Of a stretch of DNA of 64,000 bases, positions 1 through 14,000 are shown one piece after another. A program made the position numbers and the translations under genes. The notes under the pieces are model-generated. The model made no database searches and was not told where the DNA came from. It saw only the letters and a program-made list of their open reading frames with translations. This DNA is from Unio delphinus (lineage: Eukaryota; Mollusca; Bivalvia; Unionida; Unionidae), in contig JAQISU010000179.1 of assembly GCA_029339505.1 (NCBI GenBank), positions 14,408,001 through 14,472,000 of the forward strand, written 5' to 3'. How positions within the stretch are numbered: position 1 is the first letter of the stretch; the number at the start of each line of letters is the position of its first letter.

Positions 1-657
1 CAATGGATATGGAATCCACAGTACTGCTGCACTCACCATGGTTCCATAATGACATCCAAAAAAGGCAGAATGATGATGCAGATTGTGGAATGGTTGGTAT
101 CCATGGCAATGTATGTTTTTTTCTCCATAAACATCAGGCATATTTTAAAGATAAGATAAAAAATAGAAACGAAAAAGAAAATAAAATGTAATGAGGAAGA
201 TAACTCAGTGACACATACCATGCATACTTGCATACAAGGCAGGTCCAACTGCAAACATCACAGATCTTGATCTGCAGGTGCACAGAGCAATGGTGGATTG
301 ACGTCAATGTTGTTTATTCAACTGACAAGTCATAAGAAACAGAACAGACCAAGATCTGCTTTTGATTCTGATCTAATATATAAGCATGTATATATGGTAA
401 ATAAAAAAGGTAAATAAAAAATAATAAATTGCATTGAACTAAAATATTTTCCAGAGGGATATGCTTATCTACTTGCTGTCTGGTGAGGCTTAGTGTCCTG
501 CCTAATACCAGACATCACTGTAGCAGTATATTTCCCAAAGGAAATGGCAATCATCGATTTAGTGTAAGAAATAAATGTATACTTTCTCTTTTTTTATATA
601 AAATAGATTGAAATAGTTTGCTTTTAAAGAATATAAAAGTTGTCAAGCTAAACTCAC
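1..657. other. Intron sequence downstream of the last visible exon
   Basis: Intron following the exon at 658-794. It holds a member of the palindromic MITE family at about 232-400. A GTGAG-like site near 35-40 on the minus strand has no convincing TPR exon beside it. Nothing else recognised. Confidence 0.5.
232..400. repeat. Palindromic MITE copy (family with copies at 14.9, 15.8 and 61.9 kb)
   Basis: Shares the words CCAACTGCAAACATCA, GATCTGC and the terminal TATAAGCATGTATATATGG with the other copies. The arms (GATCTTGATCTGC and ACCAAGATCTGC) are partly inverted. Probably a degenerate non-autonomous DNA element; the class was not determined. Confidence 0.5.
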
Positions 658-794
658 TTGGTTTGATACTGATAGCAATAGTGAAATGTTTCCAGGCCTG
701 CATGAATTTGCCAGAAACTTGCAGCGTGTATGCCAAATTCACCCTTGCTGGCAGACACAATGGGTCCAGTTTCAATGCCCTCTCATAATCACGT
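658..794 (-). CDS. TPR protein exon 26 (last visible)
   Basis: Acceptor TTTCAG, donor GTGAGT. It begins by completing an Arg codon and leaves one base for the next exon, which lies left of the window. It encodes a full TPR turn (YERALKLDP, then ARVNLAYTLQVSGKFMQAW, ending FTIAISIKP). Confidence 0.88.
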
Positions 795-838
795 CTGAAA
801 AAAATAAACTTAAAATGAACAGTAAACTAATTACAACA

Positions 839-869
<31 letters not shown>

Positions 870-3800
870 TGGATTCCACCCAGTCACATTATCCTGATAC
901 CTGTCCTAACACTAACCTCTTAATGCTGACTCAGTCAGGGTTCAAACCCATGACCTCCTGCATCTGAGGCAGATGCTCTAACCACTTGGGCCACCAGAGC
1001 AGTATTTATCTTGAAATAACACATGCAAACAATAGTCTAAACTTATACAGTTAAATTACTATTATTACAATAACCAACACCTTCAAGTACCATGCAATTT
1101 AACACACTGGAAGGATTTCTCTAATTATCAAACAACATAATGAATAGAAACATTCATATTTAACTGCAACAAGACTGGAGACTGTACCATGACAAAATAG
1201 AAATAAACTGTATTCTCGCCATTAATAATATAAATAGTGGATTATCGTGTTAAGTAATTGAGACATTGTAGATAATTCATTTTACAATAAGAGTAACATT
1301 TTCTTTGTTAAAAACCTGAATCAGATTGTTCCATACGGATTTGTGCAAAATAAGTCAGACCTTGCATACATAAGTCCTTCCTTGCTGCCAAAGTCCATGT
1401 GAACATTTCCTCTTGCTATGATTCCATCCAGGAAGAACTGGTTGCTATGGATACATTTAGTAAATACTTCAACAGCATCTTTCAACTGGTTCAACCTGTG
1501 AGGAAACAAAGCAACCTTGAAAAAATATATTGGAAATCTCCAGTTAATCTCAAGACTGCCTAGCAGATGCTAACTACATCAAATACCAGGAAAATAAAAA
1601 CCAGCATTTTGAACACAACAGCTTCAATTATACAGGTTGACAGCCTTAAAAAAAATGAGAAAGAGAATGCAGTCCAATCTGGACCTTTTCTTTATCAAAT
1701 ACCACTTATTTAAACCTGTAATGTGACTTTAATTGCATAGGTCTAGAGTTAAAATTAAAGTTGATTCTGTTAAACCCAACTTAATTGTTCTACACTGTGA
1801 TGGAAACACATTTAAAGTCGATTGGTGAGATGTGACTGTAAAAAAAAAACCAGAAAACTTGGAAATGCATTATGTCTATTTTAAACGGTTTTTGTCAATC
1901 TCTTTAGCACATTTTGAATAAATGATCAATCCTGAAAATGCATATTTAATTTTGTTTTGGAATCATGCAAAATAATAATCTTTTAAACTGAACAGGCTAA
2001 AAATTTACAAATTACACTAAAAAACACTATAGCCATTTGTCGGACAAACTGCCTACATAATTACAATATACCATATATACAAAAACAATTCAGATCCAAC
2101 TGTACAGACCCATATTTACTATTGTATAATGTGCTGCCAGATCTTGGTCAGTGCAATTTGTTTCAGCGGATCAGTACAACCAATAATAGAGACTTTGACC
2201 TGCCATTGCATCAAGAGATATCAGATTGAGTCCAGATAATGTTGTTTGCTAATGACTCTGACTTTAACAGGAGTCAATCTGATAAGTAAACTAATCCAGG
2301 TGTTACTTCAGAGTCATGTAAAACAATCTATGACTTTTATCTCCCTTTTTATAGTATGGAATTTAGTTTACAAAGGTAATAGTACCATCCATGTTGTAAA
2401 GAAGTATTAATTAATTTCCTACTAATAATACCAGACATCTTGCTGAGAATGTAGTCACCAATTTGCAAAATAATGTAATAAAATATGCTATTATTTTTAG
2501 CAAAAAACAGTATAGTATATATGAAATGCTAATAAGCCATCTTTGTCTTTTAAATATATATATATTTCTTCATTCATTTCATGTGAATATTAATTATGCA
2601 AAATCTCTGACTCACTAAATTTGTATGAATTTATTTTCATTAAAACTTTTATATTTTCTATGTACTGTATAACGGATTCAAGTCAAATCATTGATAACTT
2701 ATCTAGCATATTTCCCACAGCATATAAAAATCAATCCAAGAAAAGACTGTAATCTTACTTGTGGTAGCAAAGCCCTAATGTGTGAAGAATATTGTGATTA
2801 TGTGGATCTATGACTGCTGCCAGCTTAAAGTCATATAGAGCATTGATATAGTCCTTCCTCTCAAAGTACAGTAGCCCTCGATTGATCAGTACCTAAAGAA
2901 AATTGTGCACCATTGCAAATATATAATATTTATTCAAAATGAAATAAGGAAAGAAACTTTAAGCTTGATTTATCAAATATGAAGAACAAAATCCTCTATC
3001 ACAGAAATTTATTCACACCATCTTAACTCAGTCAAGGATTGTTCATCATATCATGCATGCCCTGAAAAGTGTTTTTGTTTCAGTTAAAAAGTGTATTATA
3101 TCTCGAACTGTTACATATACTGCAACTAGGATGACTGCTTGCCTCTTATTTGCTGAAAAATGAAGGAGATCCCAAAATCTCTTTTCTAAAAGTATTGATT
3201 TTTAGTACATTTTGTATGACATTACAGATAGCTTTTAAAAATGTATGTCCTAGTTTTTAATTTATATAATTATTAATCATTAATTGTATATATTATTTCA
3301 TATCATAATTCTTTTTATGCCAAAGATTGGTGTGAGTAAAATCTTGGATGAAGAACATGGCACAATAAAAGTGCAAAAAAGATTGATGGCTGATGCTTCA
3401 AGTTTACAATAAAACTATGTTTTAAATTCTGGAAGCTATAATATGACTTTGTCTGGAATATTTCATTTTGATTACCTTGATTTTGAGCTCTTCTCCAAGG
3501 AGTAGAACAATACCATAGTCTGTCAGAGCCTGGAAAACAAATGTAACGGAGTTCATGTAAGTTGTACAAATTGTACAGAAGGGAAGTAATGTAAATGTAT
3601 AAAATGTACATAAGGACAGTAATGTAAATGTATAAAATGTACATAAGGACAGTAATGTAAATGTATAAAATATACATAAGGACAGTAATGTAAATGTATA
3701 AAATGTACATAAGGACAGAAAATGTAAATGTATAAAATGTACATAAGGACAGTAATGTAAATGTATAAAAATGTACAGATGGAAAGTATTGTAAATGTAT

Positions 3801-4942
3801 AAAATGTACAGATGGGAAGTAACCTAAATGTGTAAAAACTTTAGAAGGGAAGTAATGTAAACGTATAAAATGATAAGAAAGGGAAGTAATGTAAATATAT
3901 AAAATGTACAGAAGGGAAGTAACATAAATGTATAAAATGTACAGCAGGAAAGTAATGTAAATGTATAAAATGTACAGAAGGGAAGTAATGTAAATGTATA
4001 AAATGTACAGAAAGGAAGTAATGTAAATGTATAAAATGAATGAAAGAGAAGTAATGTAAATATATAAAATGTACAGAAGGTAAGTAATGTATATAAATAA
4101 AATGTACAGAAGGGAAGTAATGTAAATAAATAAAATGTACAGAATGGAAGTAATGTTGTAAATGTATAAAATTAATGAAGGGGAAGTAATGTAAATTTAT
4201 CAAATGTACAGAAGGGAAGTAATGTAAATGTATAAAATGTAGAAATAGGAAGTAATGTAAATGTAAATTTATGAAATGTAGAGAAGGGAAGTAATGTAAA
4301 TGCATAAAATGTTGAGATGGGAAGTAATGTAAATGTAATTTTATGAAATGTACAGAAGGGAAGTAATGTAAATGTATAAAATGTGGAGATGGGAAGCATT
4401 ATAAATGTAATTTTATGAAATGTACAGAAGGGAAGTAATGTAAATGTATAAAATGTAGAGATGGGAAGTAATGTAAATGTAAATTTATGAAATGTACAGA
4501 AGGGAAGTAATGTAAATGTATAAAATGTAGAGATGGGAAGCAATGTAAATGTAAATTTATGAAATGTACAGAAGGGAAGTAGGTTTTTCATTCATCATGG
4601 AAATGGATAAAATCCTGATATATGATAAACAAACTTATTAAAAAAAAAAAAAATTTCATTTTAGTCCGCTTAAAATTTCTCAGAATATGTCATTTGGTCC
4701 ATTTCATGAATGCACAATTATTTTGATTCACTAAAAATATTCTTGTCCAAGAAGTAAACTGTTATGCAGTACTTGTAATAAGATATGAGTTATGATTTAA
4801 GAATAACAAAACTTTATGAAACTGATTACTAACTACAGTGGAATATCATTATAATAAACTCTAAGTTGCTAATAAAACTTGTTTGTTATTTTAAAAAAGT
4901 TTTAAAAAAAATACATATGAATTATAATAAGTCAAAAATGCA

Positions 4943-5022
<80 letters not shown>

Positions 5023-8000
5023 CAACCTTAATACGTGTTGGTGTTGTTTATTTTATATTTTATATATATATTATATATTATAAGATTATATTTGAGCCCG
5101 GATGCAAAAAAAATGTCCCTTTGGATAATATATACCATAATACAACAGTAACATTATATAAATTAATTTCTAATGTCACATTGTAACTTCATTATGTATT
5201 AAAAGAATCATATCTATTAATATTCATGATATCTGCATAAAAGAAATTGCAATATTATCAGGTACGCTTGTCACATCAAAATACACAAAATTTAAAATGT
5301 CCATTTTATGCCCAATGGGACAATTTCTAGTGTCATATGTGCATTTTATGCCCAATGGGACATTTTCTAGTGTCTCATGTCCCATATAATGCCAACTGGG
5401 TCATTTTCTATTGTTTATGTCTATTTTATGCTGACAGGGTCATTTTTTTGAGTCTCCTGTCGATTTTAGTCCCAAAGGGTCATTTTCTAGCGTCTCATGT
5501 CCATTTTATGTCTAATGGGACATTTTCTAGTTCCTTATGTTCATTTTATGTCTAATGGAACATTATCTAGTGCCTCATGTCCGTTTTAGTCTCAAAGGGT
5601 CATTTTCTAGTGTCTCATGTCAATTTCAGTTCCCAAAATGTCATTTACTAGTGTCTCATGTCAATTTCAGTCCCCAAAATGTCATTTTCTGGTGTCTCAT
5701 GTCCATTTTATGTCTATTGGGACATTTTCTAATGTCTTATGACCATTTTGTGTCTATTGGGACATTTTCTAATGTCTTATGACCATTTTATGCCTAACAG
5801 AATATTTTCTAGTGTCTCATGTCCATTTTATGTCTAATGTGAAATTTTCTAGTTCCTTATGTCCATTTTATGTCTAATGGAACATTTTCAAATGTCTCAT
5901 GTCCATTTTATGCCTAACAGGGCATTTTCTAGTGTCTCATGTCCATTTTACGTCTAACGTCATTTTCTAATGTCATGTCCATTTGATGTCTAACAGGACA
6001 TTTTCTAGTGTCTCATGTCCATTTTATGTCTAACAGGGCATTTTCTATCTAATGTCCATTTTATGTCAAACGGGGCATTTTCTAGTGTCTCATGTCCATT
6101 TTATGTCTAACAGGGCATTTTCTAGTGTCTCATGTCCATTTTATGTCTAACAGGACATTTTCTAATGTCTTAAGCCATTTTATGCCTAACAGGATATTTT
6201 CTAGCGTCTCATGTCCATTTTCTGTCTAATGGGACATTTTCTAGTGTCTTATGTCCATTTAATGTTTAACAGGACATTTTCTAGTTTCGTGGCTCATATT
6301 CTTTATTAAATCAGACTATGCACCTTCTCATACTGTTTGCTCTCCTGGTAGCAGACAGCTCGGTTGAAGTAGGCCAGTGGACATGTGCTATCAATGCCGG
6401 TTGCTTTGGTCAAGTCCAAGATGGCCAACTCATAAGCTTTGATGTGATATTTCAGAGCACCCCTGGAAGTGATAAAATTCAATATTCAGTAAAATACAGG
6501 CTACAAAATTTATCCTGCTGAATAAGTTAAATATTCATTCTGTTGATAAATTTTAGTTATTCCTAAGTTTGTTTTTTAATGTTCCCCTTAAGCAACATAA
6601 TTACATTGTTTACATGAAAGCATACATGTAACATCACTTATCAATCAATTAAACATCTAATCAACAGCTGGAGTAACATGAGATTTTTTTTATCCATCTT
6701 CCATATGACAACAGTTCATGCATAACTTCAGCTTTCATTTTCTCTTTTATTTAAAACAAATTGCAATACATAAATAACTTAAGCCACAATTCTAAAATCT
6801 AAATTCAGCCTCTAATACTTTTACATAAGAAGAAAAAATAATATGCAAATTTAACTTTTGTCTTATTAATTACTATTTATTTTAACTTCATCTGTATACC
6901 GGTACAAGTTATGGCTTCATTTTATCAATCTCACCTGTACAGGTATGCCCTAACACTCTGAGGCTGCAACTTGATAGCTTCATTACAGTTCAGAATGGCC
7001 TTTGTATACAAGTTTTTCATGCCATAATAACAAGCTCGACTCAAGTATGCCTTAAAAATAAAAATAAAAATTCAAAATGTAAACGTGAATGTCAAAGAGT
7101 CTATATTTACTTTGCAAGTTTTAGTCTTTACACTTTTATGGAACTAAGTTTGATCCAAGTAAATATTGTACATTCTCTTAATTTATCTTGTTACAGACAT
7201 ACTTTTTTGTGTCTTAATAACTGTACAAACCCGTTAGATCAAAACGTTCCCCCAAACACCCAATATGAGGACACATTGTGATTCCGCTGCTATGCCATGT
7301 TGGAGGGAAGAGGCTGCTGATCCTGGCATCATGTCATATCAGAAAGAGGAAGCTACTGATCCTAGCATGCAATTTGTGAGCACAGAGGCTGCTGATCCTG
7401 GCATGCCATGTGAAAGCAATGAGGCTGCTAATCCTGGCATGCCATGTGAGAATAATGAGGCTGCTGATCCTATCATGCCATGTAAGAGCAATGAGGCTGC
7501 TGATCATGGCATGCCATATCGAAGAGAGGATGCTACTGATCCTAGCATTCCATGTGAGAGCAATGAGGCTGCCAATCCTATCATGCCATGTGAGCAATGA
7601 GGCTGCTGATTCTGGCATGCCATGTGGGAGGAAGAAACCGCTAATCTTATCATGCCCGATGGGGGGTAAGAGTCTGCTGAACCTGGCATGCTATGTGAGA
7701 AGTAGAAGGCTGCTAAAACTCAATCAAATCATAATTTTCATAGTTGCTACTATTGCTGGTGATGCTTTCATTCTATAAGTTAAATCTATCTCACAATGAA
7801 TCTTACATTATGTTTAATACAGTAGTCATGTGATGTGCATCTAAAGTGAATAGCTCACAAAAGGAAATAACTATTATAACAGATATATATACACGTGATA
7901 AGAGACGTGGTCAGTGTGCATTTATGATTAGTTGTAATCCCACACAAGCTATCCAAAATAACTTCTAAGCATACAGTGTAGCTATTATGTTGAATCTGGT

Positions 8001-11000
8001 ACATTGATTTGTGATGGGCATCTAAAAGAAATGGAATTTACTATATATACTAGTACACAAATATAAGTCAATTGCAAACAACAAAGACCCTGATCTGCAA
8101 TTGCATAATGTAACAGACATTAAAATCAGTATGGCACAATATCTGATGTAATTGTTTAATCTGTCATCCATGTTTACTAACTGTAACTAACTGTACAATT
8201 GGCTGTGTACCTATTGCCTACCTTTAAAAGCTCTTGAACTTTTCATTTTCATATATATGGTTGTGTTTGAAAATGTAGACAGATATTTTTGAAAAAATTC
8301 AATAACGGCAGAGATATGTGATTCATAGAACATATGGCTGATTATAAAACCATGGATTGTGTATTCATATTGAATGCTGCATCAGGCATGTATATTTAGA
8401 CCACATGCCATATTTTCGAAACTTTTCCAACACAGTAACTCCAACTTTAACTCATAAAGTCCTAAATTTGAAGAACTGCAATGCTTCTTAAAATGTACCT
8501 GGTTTAATAGAAGCTTTTGTATTTTCCTAAGAAATTTTTATTCTTGCATATTAAAATAAATTGACACACATGTATAAATTATGGTATTTGATCTCAGAGT
8601 TAGTCTGTGATTTTTGTGAAAAGCAATTCTATGAAGAACATACATGTATAGCCAAACTTACCTGGAAAATTTTGGGATTGATGGCCAGAGCTCTGTTAAA
8701 GTCCTGGATTCCTTTGGACAGTTTCATCTTCATTCTGGAGATTCCTCTCTGGTACAGTGCCTGCCAAATAAATATATAAATTTATAATACTGTTTTAAAA
8801 CATAAACAATATGACATTCTAAAACAAAAACTACAACTGGTATGGTGATCCAGATTTAATGATAGATACATTTTGTATGGTAAAAAAAATTCAGTTTAAT
8901 GAGTAGCAAAAGGAGGACTTAAAATTACTGTTTTTCAAACAGGATGAAATAATATAGGCTGAGAAAGTCTGAATTTTACCCCAATTTCACCAATCTGAGC
9001 AAAGTTTTAACGGAATAGCAGTCTAACTAATATACATAGTTACACAAGGAAGTTTGAATTTTTCAAGCATTTATTCAATATTGTCAGTTTTTGTTATCAA
9101 TATCTAAACTGGCAAAAAGTAGTCCCAGTTAACATGGAACGATTACTATTGCCAGATACGGCCAGCCTTTACCTCATACAGGTGTTTACACAGCCAACCT
9201 TGAACTCATACAGGTGTTTACACAGCCAACCTTGACCTCATTCAGGTGTTTACACAGCCAACCTTGACCTCATTCAGGTATTTACACAGCCAGCCTTGAA
9301 CTCATACAGATTTTTACACAGGGTATTATTTACGAACCTTGAACTGACCTTTATTGAGGAGGTTCCACCCAAGTACTGATCTGGCCATGCAGAACAATCA
9401 GTGGATTGGATCAGTGGCAAATAGAGATAAGCACAAAACTTTCATTTTCCAAGTATATCTTCATCTTTTTCTATTGATAATTATTGTATTTGTATACACT
9501 GATTGATACATGAACAACATAAAATGTACATTTTACTGTAATTGTCTTTACTTTTAATTTGTTTTGTCATCATATATTTAATCATTATATTCCATGTACA
9601 AAAAAAACTTGAGTGGGCATGCAACAAATGCACGCCTACCCTACTGACCATTGTGCATAACCAAGTACTTGCTAAAAGCAGGTTAGAAATCAGAAAACAA
9701 GACAAATTAATTAAAGGTACAAACCTACACAAACAAATAGTTGCCTGGAAGAAAACTTTTTAAGTGATTGAAAAGTCCAAAACATCTTGACAAGTCACAG
9801 ATGCCAAAAGTAATTACTATTAAATTTTGTTTCGGTTACTTAAACAAATGACACCATTCTGGTGGCCTAGTGGTTACAGCATTTGCCTTAGATGCTTGGA
9901 GGTCGTGGGTTTGATCCCAGCCAAGTCATAAAAAGACTTGTAAAAAAAGTACCAACAGCTGCCTCGCTTGGCGCTCAGCATTAAGAGGTTAGTTTTAGAA
10001 TTGGTCAGCCTGATGTCAGGATAATGTGACTGGGTGGGACATCATGCTACATGTCTGTGGCATGATGCCCCAGTGCTAGACATCACTATAAACTGTCACA
10101 TTGCATATATTGTAGCAATGTGACTGAAAAATTGTTCAAGCTATGTTAAAAATCCAAATCATACATCACACACTAAAACAAATGTAATTATCAGAAATGA
10201 AAGGATTAAATTGTATTTTCTCTTCAAAATACAATGGCATTAAGACCACACCAAGCAAAAGTGAAATTTAAAAAGTAAAAACAGTTCCAACAAGGTCTAT
10301 AGTCTCCAGGACCAAACAGTTCTTTTCCAATGAAGACATTACAAATGATGCAGTAAGCATTCATTGAGTTATAAAGTGATACAGAGGAAACCAGAAATTT
10401 ACAGATGGGTCAATTATTCGATTTCGCCAATGTAGATAATGGATGGTGAATGTAAATCCAAGACCTGGGAATTGAGATTTAAATTTTATTGACATGTCTG
10501 ACAGCCTCAGTCTTTGTCTCAATTGCTGAATTTAAATTAAACTCATATATTACTGAACTGATTAATTGATTATAAATTTAAATTTAAGTCTAGACTCAAG
10601 TTCTGGTGGTGAAATCCATGCCAGGAGTTTTTTTTAGTTAATATTACAACCATAAAAAGCCATGTGAGAATGTTACTTAACCTCCATTACCACTGCCAAC
10701 ACAGTTTGCAAAAGAGTACCACCTCAAGGTGTATTTAAAAATCTAAATGAGTACTAACTTCACCTGCATTTCAACATCTGACCGTCAACTGTACTTTAAT
10801 ATCCGAATGAGTATCACCTACAGTTGTACTGTAACATAGGACTGAGTACCACCTTCAGCTGTATTTTAACATCTGAATGAGTATTACTTTCAATTGTATT
10901 TAACACCTAAATGAGTACCACCTTCTGAGTCAGCTCTATTTTAATACATGAATGAGTACCAACTTCAGCTGTATTTTAAGACATGAATGAGTACCAGCTT

Positions 11001-14000
11001 CAGCTGTATTTTAGTACATGAGTGTACCAACTTCAGCTGTATTTTAATACATGAATGAGTACAGACTTCTGAGTCAGCTGTATTTTAATACATGAATGAG
11101 TACCAGATTCAGCTGTATTTTAGTATATGAATGAGTACCAACTTCAGCTGTATTTTAATAGTATCACATTCAGCTGTATTATAATACATGAATGAGTACC
11201 AAATTAAGCTGTATTTAAATATTTGAATGAGTACCACTTATAGTTATAATGTAACATCTAAGTACCACTGTCAACTGTATCGTGTCATCTAAGTACTCTC
11301 TTCAGCTGTGTTTTAACATCTGAGTACCATCTTCCACAGTATGCTAACATCTGACTGAGCACCCCTTTCAGTTGTAATCTAACATCTGACTGAGTATTCC
11401 CTTTCAGTTGTAATTTAACATATGACTGAGTATTCCCTTTCAATTGTAATTTAACATATAACTGAGTATTCCCTTTCAGCTGTAATTTAACATATGACTG
11501 AGTATGAACTTCAATTGTATTTTAATATCAGACTGAGTATTCCCTTCAATTGTATTTTAACATCTGACTGAGTATTCCCTTTCAGCTGTAATTTAACATA
11601 TGAATGAGTATGAACTTCAATTGTATTTTAATATCAGACTGAGTATTCCCTTCAATTGTATTTTAACATCTGACTGAGTATTCCCTTCAATTGTATTTTA
11701 ACATCTGAGTACCATCTTCCACAGTATGCTAACATCTGATTGAGTACCATTTTAAGCAGCTGCTATAGTTTAAAATCCGATAGACTGCAATCCTTTTTTG
11801 GCTAAGTTAAGTAACTGAAATCACTACATTTGGGAAGTCTTCCACTGATTGCTGATTGCATTAAACAAGAACTGTGTGCAAGTTAGACATAAAACCATGT
11901 CTTACCTCAGCATAATTAGGGTTCAGCTTAATGGCATTACTGAAGGCTTCCAGAGCATCTATGTGAGATCCCAGTTCTTGGTGACAAATTCCAATGAGGT
12001 AGTGAGAGTCAGCTGCTTCTATAGGCCATGAATCACGAGGTTTGTATGGCTTCTGGAAATCAATACAGAAAGGATGAGCATAACTTCAACGACATTCAAT
12101 ACCCACAACATAGCAAAATGCACAGAAAACCAACTATCCCACACACTACTGATGGTGCATTCCAAATGGCTGCAAGGGTGTTACATCCATCAGTTCTGTA
12201 ATTTGCAGATAAAAACCAAATCATGGCAAATTTAATAAGCATAATCATTCAAGCTGAAACACATATATGCATATCACTAATTCTGGTGAAAACCCAGTGT
12301 CAATATGACTTTCCATCTAGGAGAACTAGCGAGAGCAAGATTTTCTAGACCTGTCGCTCAGTACAGTTCTCATGTAAGACCACTTAGACACCATATGAAG
12401 TCTTGTACGACTTTCAGTTCAAAGTAATGACAGCAAGATTTGCAAGATGGCTGCTATTGTAGCAATACTGCATATCAGAGCATCACCATTTTCATTTGAG
12501 AATAACTAGACATCAAAAGTAGTCTTGCAGAATTCGTAAAATGCTTGTCAAGATGAGTGCCACAGTGACCATAATGGATTTCAAAACAACACCATTTTTA
12601 TTTAGGACCATGTAAACATCATAACAAGTCTTTAAGTGCAAACTCCATGTTCATGTGAGCATCCATACAGGAGTATCAATAACAAGATTATCAAGACAAC
12701 CATTGTGGTGGCCACACTGGATGACCAAAAAGTACCTATTTCTTTTAGTACCAGAAAAACATTGTAAGAAGTCTTCTAGTGAAAACCAAATGTTCATACG
12801 ACTTTCCACTCAGGATAAAGAGCAATGACAAGATTTTCAAGATGGCTGCATGGTGGCCATACTGCACATCAGATCAGCAACATTTTTATTTAGAACCTGT
12901 ACACATCATATGAAGTCTTAGTGACAAATGCACAATTGGTCAAACTAGACCTACTTTGGTAGGAATCTATGTAAGGTTCCATGGCAATCACCCAAAGGAG
13001 GAATGGCAATAACAAATCTATGTAAGGTTCCATGGCAATCAGCCAAAGGAGGAATAGTAATAACAAATCTATGTAAGGTTCCATGGCAATCACCCAAAGG
13101 AGGAATGGCAATAACAAATTTGTAAGGTTCCATGACAAACACTCAAAGGAGGAATATTAATAACTAATCTGTGTAAGGTTCCATGGCAATCACCCAAAGG
13201 AGAGGTAGCAATAATAAATCTGTGTACGGTTCCATGACAATCACCCAAAGGAGGAATAGTAATAACTAATCTGTGTAAGGTTCCATGGCAATCACCCAAA
13301 GGAGAGGTAGCAATAATAAATCTGTGTAAGGTTCCATGACAAATACCCAAAGGAGGAATAGTAATAACTAATCTGTGTAAGGTTCAAATGGCAATCACCC
13401 AAAGGAGAGATAGCAATAATAAATCTGTGTAATGTTCCATGACAATCACCCAAAGGAGGAATGGCAATAACAAATTTGTAAGGTTCCATGACAAACACCC
13501 AAAGGAGGAATGGCAATAACTAATCTGTGTAAGGTTCCATGACAAACACCCAAATGAGGAATAGCAATAACAAATCTGTGTAAGGTTCCATGACAAACAC
13601 CCAAAGGAGGAATAGCAATAACAAATCTGTGTAAGGTTCCATGACAAACACCCAAAGGAAGAATAGCAATAACTAATCTGTGTAAGGTTCCATGGCAAAT
13701 CACCCAAAGGAGGAATAGTAATAACAAATCTGTGTAAGGTTCCATGACAAACACCCAAAGGAAGAATATCAATAAATAATCTGTGTAAGGTTCCATGGCA
13801 AATCACCCAAAGGAGGAATAGCAATAATAAATCTGTGTAAGGTTCCATGACAAACACCCAAAGGAGGATTGGCAATAACAAATCTGTGTAAGGTTCTATG
13901 GTAGTCACCCAAAGGAGGAGTAGCAATAATAAATCTATGCTAATAGCTAAATGGTCAGACAACAAGCCATCCCATAAACTATTCTGGTTTATGGCCAGTA

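Noticed and set aside
33..254. Possible further exon with a GTGAG donor at the left edge
   Set aside because: The frame compatible with exon 26 gives no TPR-like sequence and lacks a good acceptor; the next exon is probably outside the window.
9851..9930. tRNA-gene-like A and B boxes (also at 27.1, 44.2, 50.5 and 56.3 kb)
   Set aside because: Each is followed by a conserved SINE body and flanked by target duplications or a truncated copy; no cloverleaf acceptor pairing.
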